The notes beneath the pieces are model-generated. The model was not told where the DNA came from, did not search any database, and saw nothing but the letters and a program-made list of their open reading frames with translations. Positions 1-8,382 of a stretch of DNA of 64,000 nt are shown piece by piece (position 1 is the stretch's first letter; each line of letters begins with the position of its first letter). Source of the DNA: Clostridium sp. AN503 (GTDB taxonomy: Bacteria > Bacillota > Clostridia > Lachnospirales > Lachnospiraceae); assembly GCF_040719375.1 (NCBI RefSeq), contig NZ_JBFDTP010000001.1, positions 1,488,001 to 1,552,000 on the forward strand, given 5' to 3'. The translations under genes were made by a program, and so were the position numbers.

Positions 1-308
1 GTGAGGCGCCGAACAAACTGGCGGCCAGACTGAGCGGGGATGAGTTTGTGCTGGTCATTTACGGTGCGGATTCCCAGGCGGAGATAGAGGGGTATCTGAA
101 GGATCTCCAGAAACGCATACAGAAGGCGGAGCTTGTGACGCCTGACGGGGAACATATCAGAGTGAGCCTGTCCGGAGGATATCTGTTCTATCCGGAATAT
201 ACGGGCAGCAGCCGGGAACTTTTAAAGATGGCGGACACAGCCATGTATCAGGTGAAGAAAACTACAAAGGGGGAGTTCTCCAGATACCGGGAGGCAGATG
301 GAAACTGA
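1..308 (+). CDS. Diguanylate cyclase (GGDEF), C-terminal part only
   Basis: The reading frame is open from base 3 to the stop at 306-308 and enters from outside the window. The first residues contain the signature SGDEF (codons from base 33), the active-site turn of GGDEF diguanylate cyclases, which make cyclic di-GMP from two GTP. After it come the usual end of the fold, including GGYLFYPEY and the DTAMYQVKK helix. The amino-terminal sensor part lies outside. It is followed 8 bases later by a GGDEF-EAL gene in the same direction, so the two probably form one c-di-GMP unit. SGDEF instead of GGDEF is a common active variant. Confidence 0.88.
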   Translation, partial: EAPNKLAARLSGDEFVLVIYGADSQAEIEGYLKDLQKRIQKAELVTPDGEHIRVSLSGGYLFYPEYTGSSRELLKMADTAMYQVKKTTKGEFSRYREADGN

Positions 309-316
309 GATTACTG

Positions 317-2134
317 ATGATGAAGAAAAAGAAGATGCTGCAGTTGTATACGGTCATGTGGCTGGTAGCCATCCTTGTTTTGTTTGCTCTGCTCATACAG
401 ACTGCGGGTGACGCGCGGATCATCAACTACAGCGGGATCGTGAGGGGGGCCACGCAGAAGCTGGTGAAGGAGGAATTGAACGGACAGCAGGATGATGAGC
501 TGATCGCCAGGCTGGACGGGATCATCAGCAACCTGCAGACCGGTAAAGGGGAATATAAACTGGCCAGAAGCAGGAGCAGGACATATCAGGTTCAGCTGGC
601 AGAGCTTAAACTGGTGTGGGAGGATATCAAGGAAGATATCGGGCTTATACGGGACGGGGAAAATGTGGAGGATCAGCTTTATGAGCTGAGCCAGCGGCAT
701 TTTGAGCTGGCGGACCGGCTTGTGATGTGTGCGGAGCGGGATTCCAACAACCGGCTGATCCGGTTCAGCCTGCTCTATGGAGTCAGTCTGGCCCTGTCGG
801 TGACGGTTTTTTCAACTCAGATCCAACGTCATCAGAGGGAGCAGGAGATCCTGTTGTCTGAGGACAAGCTGACGGGGCTTTATAACCGCTATGGTTTCGA
901 GGAGGCGGCGGCAGATCGTTTGCGCCGCAAAGATAAACGCAGGTACATGATCGTGGAATTTGATATAGATAAGTTTAAATCGATCAACAATACCTGCGGT
1001 TATGTGGCAGGGGACTCTTTGCTCCAGGCAGTGGCGGAGGCGGTCAGAGATTTGGAGGAGGATGCCATCTGTGCAAGGATAAACGCTGATGATTTTGTGA
1101 TTTTGATGGAGCAGAAGGAGAATGCGCTGCCCCGTCTGCAAAGCGCGCTTGAGGATGTGGTGCGGGAGCAGGGGATTCTGGAATCCTTTGGCAGTCTGAG
1201 TTTTACCTATGGCGCATACAAGCTGGAGGAGGAAGGGGAACTGATCAAGACGGTCATGGATAAGGCCAATACAGCACATAAGACGGCCAAGGCCCAGGAA
1301 AACCAGCCAGTTATATGGTACGATGAACAATTGCTGCAGAAGCTTAAGCTGGAAAACCAGTACAGGGAGCAGATGCACCACGGCATTGTAGCTGAGGAGT
1401 TTAAACTATACCTTCAGCCCAAGATCGATCTGTCCAATATGCAGGTATATGGCGCTGAATCCCTGGTGCGGTGGGATCTGCAGGGACATGGCCTGGTATA
1501 TCCTGATTCATTTATACCGCTGTTTGAAAAGGACGGCACGATTGTGGATCTGGATTTTTATATGCTCGAGAAAACCTGCCGTTTTTTAGAGCGCTGGCTG
1601 GCGGAAGGGAGAAAACCCCTGGCGGTTTCTGTTAATTTCTCACGGGTGACGTTATACCAGAAGCAATTTTATGAACATTTCCTGGAGATTGTAGACAGGT
1701 ACCACATCCCACATGAATTTATAGAGGTGGAGATTACGGAGAGCGCATTCAACGAGATCACGGATGCAGTGCTCCGGGTGCTGACCAGCATAAAAAATGC
1801 GGGATTTAATATTTCCATGGATGATTTCGGTGCGGGATACTCCAACTTAAACGTGCTGAGCAGGCTTCCGATCCAGGTTATCAAGCTGGACCGGGAATTC
1901 CTGTGGGAGATGGCATACAGCGAACATGTCAGGGGAATCGTATCCTGTGTGGTGACTCTGGCCCATACTATGGATACCCGCGTTGTCTGTGAGGGCGTGG
2001 AACAGTCGATGCATGTTGATTTTCTCAAGGAAGTCGGCTGTGATTACGCGCAGGGTTATTACTTTTCCAAGCCCATAGAGGAAACGGAGTTTATTAAACG
2101 ATACCCTGATTTTGGAGGAAGTGATAAGAGATAA
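317..2134 (+). CDS. Membrane GGDEF-EAL protein, probable c-di-GMP phosphodiesterase
   Basis: The 605-residue protein has a transmembrane helix near residues 10-30, an extracytoplasmic stretch, a second helix near 150-168, a GGDEF domain (about 180-345) and an EAL domain (about 355-600). The GGDEF signature is degenerate (NADDF at 256), so cyclase activity is unlikely. The EAL domain keeps the expected metal and catalytic residues: ESLVRW (Glu381), the VSVNFS Asn, EVEITES, DDFGAGYS (Asp502-Asp503), Lys523 and CEGVE. I therefore infer a phosphodiesterase that hydrolyses c-di-GMP, perhaps tuned by GTP bound to the dead GGDEF domain. It follows a diguanylate cyclase by 8 bases, so opposing activities may be co-expressed. 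The start is the first of two adjacent ATG codons. Confidence 0.9.
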   Translation: MMKKKKMLQLYTVMWLVAILVLFALLIQTAGDARIINYSGIVRGATQKLVKEELNGQQDDELIARLDGIISNLQTGKGEYKLARSRSRTYQVQLAELKLVWEDIKEDIGLIRDGENVEDQLYELSQRHFELADRLVMCAERDSNNRLIRFSLLYGVSLALSVTVFSTQIQRHQREQEILLSEDKLTGLYNRYGFEEAAADRLRRKDKRRYMIVEFDIDKFKSINNTCGYVAGDSLLQAVAEAVRDLEEDAICARINADDFVILMEQKENALPRLQSALEDVVREQGILESFGSLSFTYGAYKLEEEGELIKTVMDKANTAHKTAKAQENQPVIWYDEQLLQKLKLENQYREQMHHGIVAEEFKLYLQPKIDLSNMQVYGAESLVRWDLQGHGLVYPDSFIPLFEKDGTIVDLDFYMLEKTCRFLERWLAEGRKPLAVSVNFSRVTLYQKQFYEHFLEIVDRYHIPHEFIEVEITESAFNEITDAVLRVLTSIKNAGFNISMDDFGAGYSNLNVLSRLPIQVIKLDREFLWEMAYSEHVRGIVSCVVTLAHTMDTRVVCEGVEQSMHVDFLKEVGCDYAQGYYFSKPIEETEFIKRYPDFGGSDKR

Positions 2135-2139
2135 AAAGA

Positions 2140-2168
2140 TTGCAAATTATTCCATGTAATGGTAGGAT
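2140..2168 (+). promoter_or_regulatory. Promoter ahead of the cobalamin riboswitch
   Basis: TTGCAA (2140-2145) and TAGGAT (2163-2168) are separated by 17 bases, a reasonable sigma-70-type promoter. It starts just after the GGDEF-EAL stop codon and would begin transcription about 15 bases ahead of the riboswitch fold. Confidence 0.5.
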
Positions 2169-2185
2169 ATAGAACATATCGAGTT

Positions 2186-2385
2186 AAGAGCAGCCGGTGC
2201 CGCTGTCCGCAGTCCGCGTGGCAGGGGGTAAAAGGGAAACAGGTGGGAAACCTGTACGATCTCGTCACTGTAAGTAAGGAGCGTATGGCGATTGTCAAAG
2301 ACAGTCACTGGTCCAGGCCGGACCGGGAAGGCGGTCATACGTGATGATATACAAGTCAGGAAACCTGCCGTCTGTTGGTACAGGA
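2186..2385 (+). ncRNA. Cobalamin (B12) riboswitch
   Basis: The leader carries the conserved blocks of the cobalamin riboswitch in order: GCCGGTGCC near 2193, AAAAGGGAAACAGGTG with its partner CCTGT (2230-2255), CACTGTAAG (2266-2274), the GTCACTGGTCC and CCGGGAAGGC segments (2304-2333), and the B12 box AGTCAGGAAACCTGCC (2354-2369). The CCCCGCAACTG block is less canonical than usual. These elements bind adenosylcobalamin or related corrinoids and normally turn down B12 synthesis or uptake genes. The genes downstream (chelatase and an iron/B12-family ABC transporter) fit that. Confidence 0.92.
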
Positions 2386-2637
2386 ATAACACTTCCAGAT
2401 CACGAGCAATTGGTTGTGCCGGTCTGCAGCGTTTTGGCCGCAGGTTTCTGACTCAGACAGCAGAGGTTTTTCATATATGGGAAGTTGGATGTTTTGGCGT
2501 TCGCGTTCTATACGAGTGCGCTGGCCCGGGCTTACTTTCTCCTGTGCAGGCTGCCTGTTTGAGGTTTCATCAGATCTGAGCATTCCTTTACCGTATTTTA
2601 ATCGATAATAAGATTATATACCGGGGAGGTAAGAAAG
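2386..2637 (+). promoter_or_regulatory. Riboswitch expression platform / long 5' leader
   Basis: About 250 bases separate the riboswitch core from the first gene. I see no convincing open reading frame. The segment ends in a strong ribosome binding site, GGGGAGG (2624-2630), eight bases before ATG 2638. I could not identify a clear intrinsic terminator with a U-run, so control may act on translation or by a structure I cannot resolve by eye. Confidence 0.4.
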
Positions 2638-2642
2638 ATGAA

Positions 2643-3587
2643 ATGGAACAGACGGGCTGCTTTTTTGTGTCTGCGGCGTTAGCTGTATCAATAGTTGGAG
2701 GATGCTCCAGCAAAGGGAAGGAGGCTGCGGCGGATGAAGAGAACTATGACACCGGAGACGCATCCTTGGACAATGCAAGAAATCAGGACGGGATCGGGGA
2801 AAATGAGCTTTTAGTGGTGAGCTTTGGCACCAGCTACAATGACAACAGGCGTCTTACCATCGGCGCCATCGAAGAAGCAATGGAGAAAGCATTTCCGGAA
2901 TATGATGTAAGGCGTGGATTTACCAGTCAGATCATCATCGATCATGTGAAATCCCGGGATAAGATCTCCATCGACAATGTGGGGGAGGCTCTTGACCGGG
3001 CGGCGGACAACGGTGTGAAAAAACTGGTGATCCAGCCTACGCACCTGATGAACGGCCTGGAGTACATGGATCTTGTGAATGAGGCTGCCGAGTATTCGGA
3101 TGCGTTTGAGAAAATTGCGGTGGGAGAGCCGCTTCTGACCACGGATGAGGATTTTAAAACGGTCATGGAAGCGATCACAAGGGCCACTGCAGAGTATGAT
3201 GACGGGGAAACTGCGATCTGCTTTATGGGTCACGGAACCGAGGCGGATTCAAATCAGGTGTATGCGAAGCTGCAGGAAATGCTGGCAGCCGCAGGTCATG
3301 AGAACTATTTTGTGGGGACCGTGGAGGCGGAGCCAACTCTTTTGGATGTTATGGAGAAAGTACAGGCCGGGGCCTATAAGCGGGTAGTCTTAGAACCGCT
3401 TATGATCGTTGCCGGAGACCATGCCAACAATGATATGGCTGGGGATGAGGAAGGTTCCTGGAAAAAATCCTTTGAGGACGCTGGTTACCAGGTGGTCTGC
3501 CTGGTAAACGGGCTGGGGGAGATGGAGGAGATCCAGCAGCTTTTAGTAGAACATGCCCAGGCGGCGATGGACAGCCTGACAAAGTAG
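2643..3587 (+). CDS. cbiK: Exported CbiK-like sirohydrochlorin cobaltochelatase (frameshift in signal peptide)
   Basis: The body matches CbiK-type class II chelatases, which insert Co2+ (or other metals) into sirohydrochlorin in anaerobic B12 synthesis. Landmarks are LLVVSFGTSYND, QPTHLMNG, the metal-binding CFMGHGTEADSN, GTVEAEPT (Glu) and VAGDHANNDMAGDE (His). It has a lipoprotein-type start ending in VGGC, so it should sit outside the membrane, as in other clostridial homologues beside metal or corrin transporters. The best-placed start is ATG 2638, eight bases after GGGGAGG, but that frame stops after 14 codons. One extra T in the T6 run at 2661-2666 would join it to this frame and give a perfect Lys/Arg-led signal peptide. 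As written, translation from ATG 2643 gives a peptide lacking the positive charges. Confidence 0.85.
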   Translation: MEQTGCFFVSAALAVSIVGGCSSKGKEAAADEENYDTGDASLDNARNQDGIGENELLVVSFGTSYNDNRRLTIGAIEEAMEKAFPEYDVRRGFTSQIIIDHVKSRDKISIDNVGEALDRAADNGVKKLVIQPTHLMNGLEYMDLVNEAAEYSDAFEKIAVGEPLLTTDEDFKTVMEAITRATAEYDDGETAICFMGHGTEADSNQVYAKLQEMLAAAGHENYFVGTVEAEPTLLDVMEKVQAGAYKRVVLEPLMIVAGDHANNDMAGDEEGSWKKSFEDAGYQVVCLVNGLGEMEEIQQLLVEHAQAAMDSLTK

Positions 3588-3589
3588 AT

Positions 3590-4369
3590 ATGAAAAAATA
3601 CAGGATGAAATATGGGATACGGCTGTATGCCGTTTTGGCCGTTCTGTGCCTGGCGCTGGCGGGCTGCGGAACGGGAGGCGCGGCAGTTACACAGGAGACA
3701 GCCGCGCCGGTCGATGTAGTGCGGGAGGACATGGCGCCCGTCTATGGAAAGGAGCTGAAGGATGGAGTTTATGAGATCCGGGTAGATTCCAGCTCCAATA
3801 TGTTCCGTATTACCGCGTGCAGGCTTACAGTGGCGGATGGAGCCATGCGGGCAGTTATGACCATGAGCGGCACTGGATACTTGAAGCTTTATATGGGTGA
3901 TGGAACAGAGGCAGAGCATGCTTCCGAAGAAGACTATATCCCATACAGGGAAACGGATGATGGGTGCCACACCTTTGAGGTCCCGGTGGAGGCTCTGGAT
4001 ATGGGGATTAAATGCAGCGCGTTCAGCAGGAAAAAAGAAGCCTGGTATGACCGGACGCTGGTCTTTCGCGCTGATTCTCTCCCGGATGATGCGTTTAAGG
4101 ACGGATATCTTAAAGGCGCGGAAAGTCTGGGGCTGGAGGATGGAAGATATACGGTGGAGGTCACACTGGGGGGAGGTTCCGGCCGGGCAGAGGTAGAGTC
4201 CCCCGCAGAGCTTAGGATAGAAGATGGCAGGGTGTTTGCCAGGATCGTCTGGGGCAGTTCCAATTATGACTATATGAAGGTGGATGGGAAGCGGTTTGAG
4301 CTGCTCCCGGAGGAGAGAATTCTGCTTTTGAAATCCCGGTGGACAGATTTGACAGGGCGATGCCTGTGA
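3590..4369 (+). CDS. NEAT-like domains of a B12/iron-family binding lipoprotein (5' part, frameshifted)
   Basis: This 259-residue frame starts three bases after the chelatase. It has a lipoprotein signal ending LALAGCG and two related beta-domains. The second contains DGRYTVEVTLGGGSGRAEV and a NYDYM motif, typical of iron-transport-associated (NEAT-like) domains found in front of periplasmic-binding modules in Clostridia. The last 20 or so residues (after LLPEE) look unrelated to the family. Near 4312 the family sequence continues in another frame (ENSAFEIPV and onward). The gene is therefore one polypeptide of about 641 residues broken by a missing base, most easily within CCGGAGGAG. The likely role is capture of corrinoid, haem or a chelate at the cell surface. 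Confidence 0.75.
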   Translation: MKKYRMKYGIRLYAVLAVLCLALAGCGTGGAAVTQETAAPVDVVREDMAPVYGKELKDGVYEIRVDSSSNMFRITACRLTVADGAMRAVMTMSGTGYLKLYMGDGTEAEHASEEDYIPYRETDDGCHTFEVPVEALDMGIKCSAFSRKKEAWYDRTLVFRADSLPDDAFKDGYLKGAESLGLEDGRYTVEVTLGGGSGRAEVESPAELRIEDGRVFARIVWGSSNYDYMKVDGKRFELLPEERILLLKSRWTDLTGRCL

Positions 4370-5514
4370 TCGCGGACACCATAGCCATGAGTGTGCCCCA
4401 CGAGATCGAGTATACGTTAACCTTTGATTCTGGAACGCTGAAAAAAGTGGAGCGTGCGGCGGACTGGGATTCCATGAAGCCGGTACACAGTATGGAGCTG
4501 TCGTATGCAACACAATTTTCGGTGGACTATTATGACGGCGGCTGCACGATGATCTCCATTAAGGATACTGGGAGGTATCTGCTGGTGCCGGAGCAGTCCG
4601 GATCTCTCCCGGCAAACCTTCCGGCGGATGTGGCCATCATCCGCCAGCCGGTGGACAATATCTATCTGGCAGCCACATCAGCCATGGATCTTTTCCGGAG
4701 CCTGGACGCCATCGACCGGATCACCCTGTCCGGGACGGACGCTTCCGGCTGGTATATTGAGGAAGCGAGAGCGGCTATGGAAAAAGGCCGGATGAGGTAT
4801 GCAGGCAAATATAACGCTCCGGACTATGAGCGGATCCTGGCTGCAGACTGCGGACTGGCAGTGGAATCCACCATGATCTACCATTCGCCCGAGGTGAAGG
4901 AGCAGCTTGAGCAGCTTGGCATTCCGGTGTTAGTGGAGCGGTCCAGCTATGAGGAGCATCCGCTTGGGCGGATGGAGTGGCTGAAGCTTTATGGCGCGCT
5001 GTTGGGCAAAGAGGATCAGGCGGAGGCGCAGTTTGAAGAACAGATGAAGCATCTGGCGCGCATCGCCGGACAGGAGCCTGTGGGCAAGACGGTGGCATTT
5101 TTCTATATCAGTTCCAATGGCTATGTGAATGTGAGAAAGCCCGGCGACTACGTGGCGAAAATGATCGGCCTGGCAGGGGGCAGCTATGTACCGGGAGATC
5201 TGCCGGGAGATGAAAATGCCCTGTCCACCATGAATATGCAGATGGAAGCTTTTTACGCGGCGGCCCGGGATGCGGATTATCTGATCTACAACAGCGCTAT
5301 TGACGGGGAGCTGAAAAACCTGGACGAGCTGCTTGGAAAAAGCGGGCTTCTGGCTGACTTTAAGGCCGTAAAGGAAGGCCATGTGTGGTGCACCGGAAAA
5401 AATATGTTCCAGGAGACCATGGGGCTTGCCGATATGATCCTCGACATCCACAGGATCTTAACGGAGGATCAGCCGGACCCGGCAGAAATGGTTTATCTGT
5501 ATCCATTGACGTAA
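4339..5514 (+). CDS. BtuF/FecB-like periplasmic-binding module (3' part of the same lipoprotein)
   Basis: This frame begins within the end of the second NEAT-like domain (MPVIADTIAMSVPHEIEY) and continues into a class III periplasmic-binding protein. That module has the two-lobe pattern around DVAIIRQPVDNIYL, ILAADCGLAVES, IPVLVERSSYEEHPLGRMEW and AARDADYLIYNS. GTG 4339 is only the first start-like codon in this frame, and the true protein most likely starts at 3590. It would deliver substrate to the FecCD permease that starts 50 bases downstream. The riboswitch and CbiK suggest a corrinoid or a metal-tetrapyrrole rather than a plain siderophore, which is inference. Confidence 0.78.
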   Translation: MDRFDRAMPVIADTIAMSVPHEIEYTLTFDSGTLKKVERAADWDSMKPVHSMELSYATQFSVDYYDGGCTMISIKDTGRYLLVPEQSGSLPANLPADVAIIRQPVDNIYLAATSAMDLFRSLDAIDRITLSGTDASGWYIEEARAAMEKGRMRYAGKYNAPDYERILAADCGLAVESTMIYHSPEVKEQLEQLGIPVLVERSSYEEHPLGRMEWLKLYGALLGKEDQAEAQFEEQMKHLARIAGQEPVGKTVAFFYISSNGYVNVRKPGDYVAKMIGLAGGSYVPGDLPGDENALSTMNMQMEAFYAAARDADYLIYNSAIDGELKNLDELLGKSGLLADFKAVKEGHVWCTGKNMFQETMGLADMILDIHRILTEDQPDPAEMVYLYPLT

Positions 5515-5564
5515 GGCTTGTGGGCAGGGATATTAGCCGGTAATCATATAAAGGAGATCAGATT

Positions 5565-6608
5565 ATGACTCAGATTATGACTCAGACCATGACAAAGAAA
5601 AACCATGCAAGATATAAGACAGCATTTACCTTTCTGACATTCATGCTGGTTCTTCTGATCGTCTGGAATATCCGCGCAGGAAGCGTCCCGGTCCCAGTAG
5701 GAGAGATCTGGCAGATCCTTTTTGAAGACGGAGGCGAGGGAGCGTCCTATCACATTGTATGGGATATCCGCCTGCCCCGCATCCTGGCGGCGGCGATCCT
5801 TGGCGGGGCGCTGTCTGTGTCAGGTTTTTTATTGCAGACTTTTTTTGCCAATCCCATTGCGGGGCCGTTTGTACTGGGGATCTCCTCAGGTGCAAGGCTT
5901 TTGGTGGCGCTGGTCATGATCGTCCTTTTGGGCCAGGGGATCGTAATGAATTCGGCGTTTATGATCCTGGCTGCCTTTGCGGGGGCCATGATCTCCATGG
6001 GGTTTGTTCTTGCGGTCTCCGGACGGGTCAGGAACATGTCCATGCTGGTCATCTGCGGAGTGATGATCGGTTATATCTGTTCGGCGGTGACGGATTTTGC
6101 AGTTACGTTTGCGGATGACGCCAACATTGTCAATCTTCACAACTGGTCCATGGGGAGTTTTTCCGGCATGTCCTGGGAGAATGTGCGGATGATGGCTGTG
6201 GTGACGGCTATTGCCCTGATCCTGGTCTTTCTGATGGCAAAGCCGATCGGAGCCTACCAGATGGGTGAGGTCTATGCGCAGAATATGGGCGTGAATATCC
6301 GGTGGTTCCGGGCAGCGCTGATCCTGCTCTCCAGTGTGCTTTCCGCCTGTGTCACGGCCTTTGCAGGTCCTGTTTCTTTCGTGGGCATCGCGGTCCCTCA
6401 TCTGGTAAAAAGCATGTTTCGCACCGCGAAGCCGATCTTTATGATCCCGGGCTGTTTTCTGGGCGGGGCCGTGTTCTGCCTGTTCAGTGACCTGATCGCC
6501 CGGACCGTGTTTGCCCCCACAGAGCTGGGGATCAGTTCCGTCACGGCGGTCCTGGGGGCGCCGGTGGTTATCTGGATGATGGTACACAACAATAAGATCC
6601 TGCGGTAA
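5565..6608 (+). CDS. FecCD/BtuC-family ABC transporter permease
   Basis: The 347-residue integral membrane protein is rich in hydrophobic helices (about ten expected). It has FecCD family hallmarks: RLPRILAAAILGGALSVSG near residues 67-85, NPIAGPFVLGISSGA, and FAGPVSFVGIAVPHL near the ATPase-coupling loop. It forms the membrane channel for the binding protein encoded just upstream and the ATPase just downstream. AAGGAG lies 8 bases before ATG 5565. The unusual start encodes a near-repeat MTQIMTQTMT, so ATG 5577 is a possible alternative. Confidence 0.92.
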   Translation: MTQIMTQTMTKKNHARYKTAFTFLTFMLVLLIVWNIRAGSVPVPVGEIWQILFEDGGEGASYHIVWDIRLPRILAAAILGGALSVSGFLLQTFFANPIAGPFVLGISSGARLLVALVMIVLLGQGIVMNSAFMILAAFAGAMISMGFVLAVSGRVRNMSMLVICGVMIGYICSAVTDFAVTFADDANIVNLHNWSMGSFSGMSWENVRMMAVVTAIALILVFLMAKPIGAYQMGEVYAQNMGVNIRWFRAALILLSSVLSACVTAFAGPVSFVGIAVPHLVKSMFRTAKPIFMIPGCFLGGAVFCLFSDLIARTVFAPTELGISSVTAVLGAPVVIWMMVHNNKILR

Positions 6609-6619
6609 GGGGGCGTTTC

Positions 6620-7828
6620 ATGGCGGCGGATGATATTGATAAGGCAGATATTTGTAAGGCTGATATTTGTGAGGATTATATCAGTACGGAAAATATGACG
6701 GTCGGGTATGGAAATACGCCTCTGATCCGGCAGATTGGGATCCATGTAAAGCGGGGGGAGATCGTGACCCTGATCGGCCCGAACGGCGCGGGCAAGTCCA
6801 CCATTTTAAAGAGCATCATACGGCAGCTTGAACTGTTGGGCGGAGTGGTGTACCTGGATGGCAGCCCCATGAGGGCTATGACGGAGAACCAGGTGGCAAG
6901 GCGCATGTCGATCCTTATGACGGAGCGGATCCGGCCGGAGCTTATGACCTGTGAGGACGTGGTTGCCACAGGCCGGTACCCCTATACCGGAAGGCTGGGG
7001 ATCTTAAGCGGAACGGATCACAAAAAGGTGAGGGAGGCGATCGCCCTGGTGCATGGGGAGGAGCTGGCGGGGAAGGATTTTTCGGAGATCAGCGACGGGC
7101 AGAGGCAGCGGATCCTGCTGGCCCGGGCCATCTGCCAGGAGCCGGAGGCCATTGTGCTGGACGAGCCAACCTCCTTCCTGGATATCCGCCATAAGCTGGA
7201 GCTTTTGTCCATTTTAAAGGAGCTGGTGCGGGAACGGCAGGTGGCAGTCCTTTTGTCCCTCCATGAGCTGGATCTGGCCCAGAAGGTTTCGGATCATATT
7301 GTGTGCGTGAACGGGAGCTCCATTGACCGGTGCGGCACACCGGAGGAGATCTTCACATCGGATTATATCGCCGGGCTGTACGGGATTACGAAGGGCAGCT
7401 ACCAGCCGGAGCTGGGATGCCTGGAGATGGAGGCTGTGAAGGGAACGCCAAAAGTGTTTGTCATTGGGGGAAATGGCAGCGGGATTCCGGTTTACCGGCG
7501 TCTCCAGCGCAGCGGGATCCCGTTTGCAGCAGGAATCCTTCATGAAAATGACATAGATTATCCGGTGGCAAAGGCACTGGCGGCTCAGGTCATCTCGGAA
7601 ATGCCGTTTGATTTGATCCGGCAGGAGACCTTTGACCGGGCGGCAGCGGTTTTGAGCGGCTGCGAGGAGGTGGTCTGCTGCCTGCCGGAGTTTGGGATGT
7701 TGAATGCGAAGAACCGGGATCTGGCAGAACTGGGCAGGAAATTGCAGAAGATCCCGGGGAATGGCTGCCGGGATGAAGATATTCCCCGGAACAATTTCCA
7801 GAACAATGGTGCAAATAACGCAAAATAA
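6620..7828 (+). CDS. FecE/BtuD-family ABC ATPase with an extra C-terminal domain
   Basis: An ABC domain occupies about residues 20-255: Walker A GPNGAGKST, signature ISDGQRQRILLARA, Walker B AIVLDEPTSFLD and the switch SLHELD. About 140 further residues follow, with their own GG-G-SGIPVYRRL glycine-rich loop and alternating hydrophobic strands. This is an additional domain seen on some clostridial and archaeal FecE-like ATPases, and I cannot name its function. The amino end has a short direct repeat (DICKADICEDY). It is the last gene of the riboswitch operon and powers import by the FecCD permease. No clear terminator was seen before 7928. Confidence 0.88.
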   Translation: MAADDIDKADICKADICEDYISTENMTVGYGNTPLIRQIGIHVKRGEIVTLIGPNGAGKSTILKSIIRQLELLGGVVYLDGSPMRAMTENQVARRMSILMTERIRPELMTCEDVVATGRYPYTGRLGILSGTDHKKVREAIALVHGEELAGKDFSEISDGQRQRILLARAICQEPEAIVLDEPTSFLDIRHKLELLSILKELVRERQVAVLLSLHELDLAQKVSDHIVCVNGSSIDRCGTPEEIFTSDYIAGLYGITKGSYQPELGCLEMEAVKGTPKVFVIGGNGSGIPVYRRLQRSGIPFAAGILHENDIDYPVAKALAAQVISEMPFDLIRQETFDRAAAVLSGCEEVVCCLPEFGMLNAKNRDLAELGRKLQKIPGNGCRDEDIPRNNFQNNGANNAK

Positions 7829-7927
7829 TACAAAAATAACGCATTAACAGTAATATTTACCGAAAATATTGACGAAAATCCGCCGAAATTGTAAGATAAA
7901 GGTATTAATTGGTGGAGGTAGTGTGAT

Positions 7928-8308
7928 ATGGGTAAATTCGTGATCAAGAAAACAAAGACCGGTTTTGTGTTTAACGTGGTGGCAGGCAACGGTGAGACCA
8001 TTGCTACGTCCCAGGTGTATAAGGCAAAGACGTCCTGCAAGAAGGGGATCAGGAGCGTGAAAGCCACCTCAGCCGCCGCGGAGATTGAGGACCATACGCT
8101 GGAGGACGTAAAGGAGTTTTCTAATCCAAAGTTTGAGGTCTATACAGACAAGAGCGGAGAGACCCGATTCCATTTGAGAGCGCGGAATGGGCAGATCGTG
8201 GCGGTTTCCCAGGCATACAAGGAAAAAGCCAGTGCGGTAAAGGGGATTGAGAGCATTAAAAAGAATGCCCCGGATGCTCCGGTAGTGGAAGCGGAACCGG
8301 AGAAATAA
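7928..8308 (+). CDS. DUF1508 (YegP-like) tandem-domain protein
   Basis: This 126-residue protein contains two copies of the roughly 55-residue YegP/DUF1508 fold: GKFVIKKTKTGFVFNVVAGNGETIATSQVY and a second copy KFEVYTDKSGETRFHLRARNGQIVAVSQAY, each followed by a K-GI-S-K helix. The family is small, cytosolic and of unknown role. GGTGGAGG precedes ATG 7928 at normal distance. A 99-base gap and a terminator just after it suggest a single-gene unit. Confidence 0.85.
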   Translation: MGKFVIKKTKTGFVFNVVAGNGETIATSQVYKAKTSCKKGIRSVKATSAAAEIEDHTLEDVKEFSNPKFEVYTDKSGETRFHLRARNGQIVAVSQAYKEKASAVKGIESIKKNAPDAPVVEAEPEK

Positions 8309-8311
8309 TAA

Positions 8312-8360
8312 GAACGCCAGGTACAGAATGATATCGATCAGAATGTGCCTGGCGTTTGTT
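8312..8360 (+). terminator. Intrinsic terminator after the DUF1508 gene
   Basis: AACGCCAGGTACA (8312-8324) pairs with TGTGCCTGGCGTTT (8344-8357), followed by a T-rich run. It may serve both the plus-strand gene and, in reverse, the converging histidine phosphatase gene. Confidence 0.8.
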
Positions 8361-8382
8361 TATGTACGATAGAGTAAAGCGA

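Noticed and set aside
3485..4513. Minus-strand open frame (about 342 codons) across the binding-lipoprotein gene
   Set aside because: The plus-strand NEAT-like domains are recognisable in two frames, and the minus frame shows no family features.
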